Below, one piece after another: positions 33,945 to 37,895 of a stretch of 37,895 nucleotides of DNA. Both the position numbers and the translations under genes were made by a program. The stretch's first letter is position 1; each line of letters begins with the position of its first letter. The stretch comes from an uncultured Lachnospiraceae bacterium (GTDB lineage Bacteria; Bacillota; Clostridia; Lachnospirales; Lachnospiraceae): NCBI GenBank assembly GCA_902789735.1, contig CADAOZ010000023.1, forward strand, positions 1-37,895, written 5' to 3'. The notes beneath the pieces were generated by a model. It did no database searches. It was not told the origin of the DNA and saw only the letters and a list, made by a program, of their open reading frames with translations.

Positions 33945-33981
33945 CCCGGCATACCGGGGTATGCCCGGTATGTCCCGGTAT
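33945..33981. promoter_or_regulatory. Candidate operator: CCCGGTAT/ATACCGGG dyad next to the TIR-operon promoter
   Basis: ATACCGGG (33951-33958) and CCCGGTAT (33964-33971) form a perfect 8-bp dyad around a 5-base spacer. A third full copy CCCGGTAT follows at 33974-33981 in the same direction, ten bases (about one helical turn) from the second, and a variant CCCGGCAT sits at 33945-33952. The array touches the -35 box of the operon, the position of an activator or repressor site. No regulator gene is adjacent. Confidence 0.6.
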
Positions 33982-34034
33982 AGAACAGGTGCCGTTCATG
34001 GAAGCCAAATACAGCGCAGATCTGCGCCGGACCG

Positions 34035-34061
34035 TAAAAAGCGCCCGGCCTGAGCCGGGCA
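34035..34061 (-). terminator. Intrinsic terminator of the glutamate-cysteine ligase-like gene
   Basis: On the minus strand GCCCGGC and GCCGGGC form a 7-bp GC stem with a 4-base loop, followed after GC by five Ts. It lies about 30 bases after the stop codon of the ligase-like gene and separates it from the TIR operon. Confidence 0.9.
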
Positions 34062-34091
34062 CTTACATCCATCTGTTATTAACAATATTGA

Positions 34092-35348
34092 TCAATCCCA
34101 TAGGCGGGCCAGTTTATTGGCCGGTATACCGGGAATGCCGCCGTAACGGATCACCATATAAAAAGGCTCCAGAAAAATCTTTTCTTCATCCGGCAGCTGC
34201 CGCTCCGCAAGCTGCAGACATTCCTCCGCCAGATCGGACGCGGGACGGCCATATACCTTCGCGCACCAGCCCTCCGCCATCAGGCTGTCTTCCACCTGCC
34301 GGACCGTATCCTCCGAAATCCGCAGGTCCCGGATCCTTTCGCCTGCAAACGCAAGGCCTGCTTCGGAATACAGCAGCCCTTTGATCAGCGCCGCGTAAGC
34401 CTTAACGAACGGCAGCGGCACGGAATCCGCGAACCGCAGCTCCAGGAACTGTTTCAGCCGCACATCCGGAAACGCCATGGACAGGACATGGACGATCTCT
34501 TCCTCCTTCATTTCCCGTCCTTCGAACAGCTCTGCCACCGTTCTGCTGCCGGCCGGTTCAGCCTGTCCTTCTTTCTTCAGGAAGATCGGCGGCATCCTTC
34601 CTATAAAATCCGCATAGTCCGCGAATGTACAGGAACCGGAGAAGACCTCCGGCTGCAGGCCGCACCGTAAAGAATCTGTCCTGCGCCATATATCCGTACG
34701 TTTCAGATTCGTTTCCAGAGACCGGCCCTGGAAGGCGACCGCGTTGTCACAGAGCATTTTCAGGATCGGACTGAAGAAATATGCTGCCCGGATCTTCGTT
34801 CTGAAATCTTCTTCCGAAGCGTAGTCAATAGAGACCTGCAGCGACGCAGTCCCCCGCATCATCTCCATACCGCCTGTACCGCTGGTCCGGAACCATGCAT
34901 TCATCAGATCATAGCGTTTTTTCGGAATCATCTCCAGATCCGCCACCCTGGTGTAAGGCTGGCAGCCGGCGGTGACAGCCGTATAGCCGAAACCAGCCAG
35001 TACGGAATCCAGCTGATCATAGAAATTGCTGTATATTTCTCCAATCCGGCTGACAGACTCCGAGGGCGCTATGCTGATCTCGATCTGGGCAGCCGGCTCC
35101 AGGGTGACTGTAAACTCCGGCACACTGAATCCGAAAAAATCATCATCCTGTAAAGCCCCTGCACCGGGATACCGTTCCATCAGCCGGGTCAGGATCTGCC
35201 GGACGCCTCTGTCGCCGGAATATGGGACAGCCGCCTGCCTGACAGGATCCACAATAAAGTGCTCGACTTCAACACCCAGCCTGGCGCCGCAGTCCACCTT
35301 TATGCCCTGTCTGAAATATTCTATGAGAGAATCTCTCCAGTTCTTCAT
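34092..35348 (-). CDS. Glutamate-cysteine ligase family protein (GCS2-like)
   Basis: Resembles the carboxylate-amine ligases that join glutamate and cysteine, the first step of glutathione or related thiol synthesis. The 418 residues carry LGVEVEHFIVDP (ATP/metal Glu residues), EFTVTLEPAAQIEISIAPSE (metal-binding Glu), PKKRYDLMNAWFRTSGTGG, and MMRGTASLQVSIDYASEEDF, which match the GCS2/EgtA group. FLELRFADSVP matches the ExR metal motif of this fold. It lacks a neighbouring gshB. Glutathione synthesis is uncommon in strict anaerobic Clostridia, so a related substrate is possible. AAAGG is 5 bases before the ATG. Confidence 0.85.
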   Translation of the reverse strand: MKNWRDSLIEYFRQGIKVDCGARLGVEVEHFIVDPVRQAAVPYSGDRGVRQILTRLMERYPGAGALQDDDFFGFSVPEFTVTLEPAAQIEISIAPSESVSRIGEIYSNFYDQLDSVLAGFGYTAVTAGCQPYTRVADLEMIPKKRYDLMNAWFRTSGTGGMEMMRGTASLQVSIDYASEEDFRTKIRAAYFFSPILKMLCDNAVAFQGRSLETNLKRTDIWRRTDSLRCGLQPEVFSGSCTFADYADFIGRMPPIFLKKEGQAEPAGSRTVAELFEGREMKEEEIVHVLSMAFPDVRLKQFLELRFADSVPLPFVKAYAALIKGLLYSEAGLAFAGERIRDLRISEDTVRQVEDSLMAEGWCAKVYGRPASDLAEECLQLAERQLPDEEKIFLEPFYMVIRYGGIPGIPANKLARLWD

Positions 35349-35468
35349 ATATGCCTTTCCGCTTTGCGGTCCGTACTCCGCAAAGGCCCCTGTATGCCGA
35401 TACCGCAGTTTTTTATCACTATACGGTTTTGTATAAGGTACAGAGACAGTATACAGTGTTTTTCCGGA

Positions 35469-35506
35469 AAATAACAGAACAGACCGGAGAAAAACTCCCC
35501 GGTCTG
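35469..35506 (-). terminator. Intrinsic terminator of the zinc-ribbon membrane protein gene
   Basis: On the minus strand CAGACCGGGGAG and CTCCGGTCTG form a stem of about ten pairs with a two-base bulge and a T-rich loop, followed by TTCTGTTATTTT. It lies about 25 bases after the stop codon of the zinc-ribbon gene. The region between it and the ligase-like gene has a minus-strand TATACT that could be a -10 box. Confidence 0.8.
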
Positions 35507-35531
35507 CGGATGATTTGAAATATCGGGTTCC

Positions 35532-36422
35532 TTAATAGATATAGTAAAGATTTCCATATTCATCATAGGCGACTCTTCTGCCGGAAGAGCAGGCCGCCAT
35601 GATCAGGAAAGGCAGCAATATGATCGCCACCCCAAAGGAGAATACGCACAGCACCAGTGCTGTCGTAAAGACCGAGCTCAGGAGCTCATAGGCAGCGGCC
35701 ACCGTGCCCAGTACAGGTCCGTTAACGGCCAGATTACTGATCACTACGGACGCGAGTACGCTGAAAGACCAGATGATGACAGCCACCGCGATCAGAAGGA
35801 CCACTAAAAGCACCAGCAAAGCTGCCAGAAGTTTTACCCTGTCTACGCCGTGTACCCTGAAAAGCAGTGAAAAGATGCTGCCCAGTAAGCCTGTATCGAT
35901 GACCTGCGTCTTCAGATATACACTGAGCGCGATGAAATAGTATCCTGCGACCGTGACTTTCATCTTATCCCAGATGGTGCAGGTCTTATAAATGGTCTTT
36001 GAAATTCTGGCCGGCAGCATATAGGCACTCAGTATGATCATGACAGCCAGGCCATAGACCGCGATCCGTCCCAGCAGCGGAGCCGCTTCCACGAAAAGCT
36101 GTATGTCGTAAAGCTTCCATGTCACAATATCAGCGTAGTAGCTCATCTGTGTCAGATCGATCTCGAAGAACAGGACAAATAAAGTGATCAGCGCAAGTGC
36201 GATGGGAATACATATAAGGCCCTTTACCACTCTTCCTGCCTCATTGATCGTAATCGAATTATTCTGTTCTGCTGCTTTGCGCGTTGAAGACATCCCTGCG
36301 TTGGTATTCCGGGCACGTTCTTCCGGACGGGCACCGGTATTTTTTACGACAGGTGTGCCGCAATATAAGCAGAACCTGGCATTTGGCGGCAGTTCCGCGC
36401 TGCATTTCGTACAATATGACAT
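35532..36422 (-). CDS. Zinc-ribbon membrane protein, function unknown
   Basis: A 296-residue protein with an N-terminal zinc ribbon (CTKCSAELPPNARFCLYCG, two CxxC knuckles at about 4-22) and a polar linker (about 25-60) followed by five or so hydrophobic segments (about 68-90, 118-140, 165-180, 208-235, 250-285). The N-terminal ribbon is likely cytoplasmic. Proteins of this layout in Firmicutes have no established role. The start was set at the ATG with GGAGGAGG 8-9 bases upstream, not the earlier ATG that would add 14 residues. A TATAAT lies about 70 bases upstream. It is transcribed alone, divergent from the helix-turn-helix gene. Confidence 0.85.
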   Translation of the reverse strand: MSYCTKCSAELPPNARFCLYCGTPVVKNTGARPEERARNTNAGMSSTRKAAEQNNSITINEAGRVVKGLICIPIALALITLFVLFFEIDLTQMSYYADIVTWKLYDIQLFVEAAPLLGRIAVYGLAVMIILSAYMLPARISKTIYKTCTIWDKMKVTVAGYYFIALSVYLKTQVIDTGLLGSIFSLLFRVHGVDRVKLLAALLVLLVVLLIAVAVIIWSFSVLASVVISNLAVNGPVLGTVAAAYELLSSVFTTALVLCVFSFGVAIILLPFLIMAACSSGRRVAYDEYGNLYYIY

Positions 36423-36733
36423 TTTTCTTTCCTCCTCCCAAATGATGCTCTTATCCAAAATCATTTCTATAAGGTAAGAATACCATACGTCATTATACTT
36501 ATTTTTTACACAGGTATAATGCCTGTCTTCTGTTGCTTCGGGAAACGTATTCCGGCCGGTTTACGGGCTGAAGCGTATCCGGCCGTCAATCCCTCGCATC
36601 ACAAAACATCCATTTTGCGCACTTTATAAATTTTTTTGACTATTTATCGGTGTAAATATTTCCATTTGGTTGTTTTTCGAATATAATATGCTTACAACAT
36701 TCTCTTTTGATCATAGAAAGGTAAGGGACCATT
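36423..36733. other. Divergent intergenic region
   Basis: A 311-base gap between two divergent genes with no open frame I would accept. It holds a minus-strand TATAAT at 36492-36497 for the zinc-ribbon gene, an imperfect palindrome around 36511-36525 (CAGG/CCTG ends) with a plus-strand TATAAT inside, and the plus-strand promoter of the helix-turn-helix gene near its right end. It is GC-rich around 36540-36600 and AT-rich after 36620. Confidence 0.6.
36659..36687 (+). promoter_or_regulatory. Promoter of the HTH-Uma2 gene
   Basis: -10 TATAAT (36682-36687) is perfect; -35 TTTCCA (36659-36664) matches four of six positions at a 17-base spacing. It lies about 47 bases before the ATG. Confidence 0.6.
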
Positions 36734-37642
36734 ATGAAAATAGAAGAATTAAGAAACAGAAAGACTGCTCTGGGGCTGACCAACGAAATGATCTCAAGAG
36801 CCTCGGATATTCCACTCAGTACAGTGCAGAAAATCATGAGCGGCGCGACAAAGGCGCCCAGAAAACTGACACTGGAAGCCATCGAGTCTGTACTGTACGC
36901 GGAGGAACAGCGCAGGGCAAAGGAACTGCGGAAAATGGCCATGACAGAAAGTGAAAAGAGGAATACCGGCTATAATTCCTGCAGGAATGATACGGAAGCC
37001 GGGACTGAAAACGTTCTAAAAGAAACGGCCGTTCATTACAGCGTCTCCGGAACCGCGGAAAAGAAAGACGGAGAGTATACACTGGACGACTACTATGCTC
37101 TTCCGGATGAACGCCGTGTCGAACTGATCGACGGTGTCTTTTACGATATGTCCGCTCCTGCTGTCATCCACCAGAAAATACTCGGTGAGCTTTTCATACT
37201 TTTCCGTGAATGTATGGACACGCACGACGGAGAATGTGAAGTCTACCTGTCACCCTGCGATGTCAGGCTGGACATGGACAACCGGACTATGGTGCAACCG
37301 GATCTTCTTGTAATCTGTAAGGACTATGACCTTAGCGCGAAATGCTTTGACGGCGCCCCGGACCTGGTCCTTGAGATCCTCTCCCCTTCCACCCGGTCCA
37401 AAGATATGCTGCTCAAGTTATATAAATATCAGAACGCAGGCGTGAAGGAATACTGGATCATAGACCCGGAACACGATACCGTCCTGGTCTATGATTTCCG
37501 GGAAGATAATTATTATCCTGAAAAATACGATTTTGACTCCGTCATTCCGATCCATATTTCAGACGGGACCTGTTCCATTGATTTCTCACGAGTGAACCTT
37601 GCACTGAAAAAGGTCCGCTCTGCCGCAAAACGAAATACTTAA
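36734..37642 (+). CDS. XRE-like helix-turn-helix fused to Uma2-family nuclease-fold protein
   Basis: A 302-residue soluble protein. Residues about 1-60 are a helix-turn-helix of XRE/LacI-like spacing (GLTNEMISRASDIPLSTVQK, then IMSGATKAPRKLTLEAIESV). A polar linker follows (about 60-110), then a Uma2-family PD-(D/E)XK fold (about 115-290): TLDDYYALPDERRVELIDGV, MVQPDLLVICKDYD (acidic site), PDLVLEILSPSTRSKDMLLK (Glu and Lys) and EYWIIDPEHDTVLVYDF. Uma2 domains are abundant in cyanobacteria and Firmicutes; nuclease activity is predicted from the fold but rarely shown. A GGTAAGGG site precedes the ATG. It has its own promoter and terminator. The DNA-binding plus nuclease layout fits restriction, a mobile element or regulation; I cannot choose. 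Confidence 0.88.
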   Translation: MKIEELRNRKTALGLTNEMISRASDIPLSTVQKIMSGATKAPRKLTLEAIESVLYAEEQRRAKELRKMAMTESEKRNTGYNSCRNDTEAGTENVLKETAVHYSVSGTAEKKDGEYTLDDYYALPDERRVELIDGVFYDMSAPAVIHQKILGELFILFRECMDTHDGECEVYLSPCDVRLDMDNRTMVQPDLLVICKDYDLSAKCFDGAPDLVLEILSPSTRSKDMLLKLYKYQNAGVKEYWIIDPEHDTVLVYDFREDNYYPEKYDFDSVIPIHISDGTCSIDFSRVNLALKKVRSAAKRNT

Positions 37643-37673
37643 GGCTGTCATTTGGCGACAGCAGCCAAAAAAC

Positions 37674-37713
37674 CGCCCTTTCCGGAACGCGTTCCGGTAA
37701 GGGCAGTTTTTTT
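37674..37713 (+). terminator. Intrinsic terminator of the HTH-Uma2 gene
   Basis: A stem formed by GCCCTT and AAGGGC around an inner CCGGAAC/GTTCCGG hairpin, followed after AG by seven Ts. A smaller hairpin (GCTGTC/GACAGC, 37644-37662) lies between it and the stop codon. Both are on the plus strand. Confidence 0.9.
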
Positions 37714-37787
37714 GGAATCCGAATATTCTAATTTACATGTAACGCTGAACTCAATGAGAATGTACAAAGGGAAAGGCTTACTTTTTC

Positions 37788-37824
37788 GGCTCTTCGGGGG
37801 TAATAGTGGGTGAAAAACACCCAC
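37788..37824. mobile_element. Possible terminal inverted repeat of an ISL3-like insertion sequence
   Basis: GGCTCTTCGGGGGTAATA followed by a 7-bp perfect hairpin (GTGGGTG, five As, CACCCAC) resembles the ends of ISL3-family elements, which typically begin GGCTCTT. No transposase is visible because the window ends 71 bases later. This is pattern recognition from memory and could be wrong; the region 37714-37895 has no gene I can support. Confidence 0.35.
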
Positions 37825-37895
37825 TTCCCCTGTAAATAAGCGAATCAAGCGATTTTCAATCTTCGATTAGGCAATGGTACCCGTAAATCAGAGCA

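Noticed and set aside
37648..37848. 66-codon minus-strand open frame at the right edge
   Set aside because: It runs through the terminator of the HTH-Uma2 gene and the candidate IS end, with no ribosome binding site.

Overview
The window looks like chromosomal DNA of a low-to-mid GC Firmicute, most likely a Lachnospiraceae-type Clostridium relative. The grounds are the gene order (rpmB divergent from an Asp23-family gene, fakA and recG; rsmD next to coaD), a short HisG paired with HisZ, RecU, a HisF-like/HisIE fusion, strong AGGAGG-type ribosome binding sites, and clostripain and leucine-rich-repeat surface lipoproteins. Species cannot be named from this sequence alone. Almost everything is on the minus strand; only rpmB and a helix-turn-helix/Uma2 gene are on the plus strand.

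Layout. 1-380 is non-coding and carries two perfect inverted repeats and a 20-bp-spaced direct repeat. 381-5212 is a histidine operon (hisZ-hisG-hisD-hisIE, read leftward) with a near-consensus promoter and a structured leader. 5261-8197 holds recU, an RluA-family pseudouridine synthase, a small membrane protein and a HAD phosphatase. 8209-10139 holds a coiled-coil protein, coaD and rsmD. 10166-14446 is a type II topoisomerase pair (parE, parC). 14534-19849 reads Asp23 protein, fakA, recG and a DegV/FakB-type protein, so both halves of a possible fatty acid kinase flank recG. rpmB is divergent from this block. 20196-23473 has a Na+/H+ antiporter, a YhfC-type membrane protease and an alpha/beta hydrolase.

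The accessory part is 23806-33981. It is a probable three-gene operon encoding, in transcription order, a 1604-residue secreted lipoprotein with a clostripain (C11) protease domain and BspA-type leucine-rich repeats, a 972-residue exported protein with a divergent OmpA-like domain, and a 720-residue protein with a cytoplasmic TIR domain, one membrane span and an extracytoplasmic leucine-rich-repeat domain. The last has the topology of an animal Toll-like receptor but with reversed domain order. The operon has a recognisable promoter with a perfect 8-bp dyad directly upstream of the -35 box. I consider this the best candidate for an undescribed system: a surface-sensing or defence module linking an extracellular protease and recognition repeats to an intracellular TIR effector.

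To the right are a glutamate-cysteine ligase-like gene, a zinc-ribbon membrane protein, and a plus-strand gene fusing an XRE-like helix-turn-helix to a Uma2-family nuclease fold. The last 110 bases contain what may be the terminal inverted repeat of an ISL3-like insertion sequence, so the window may stop just inside a mobile element.
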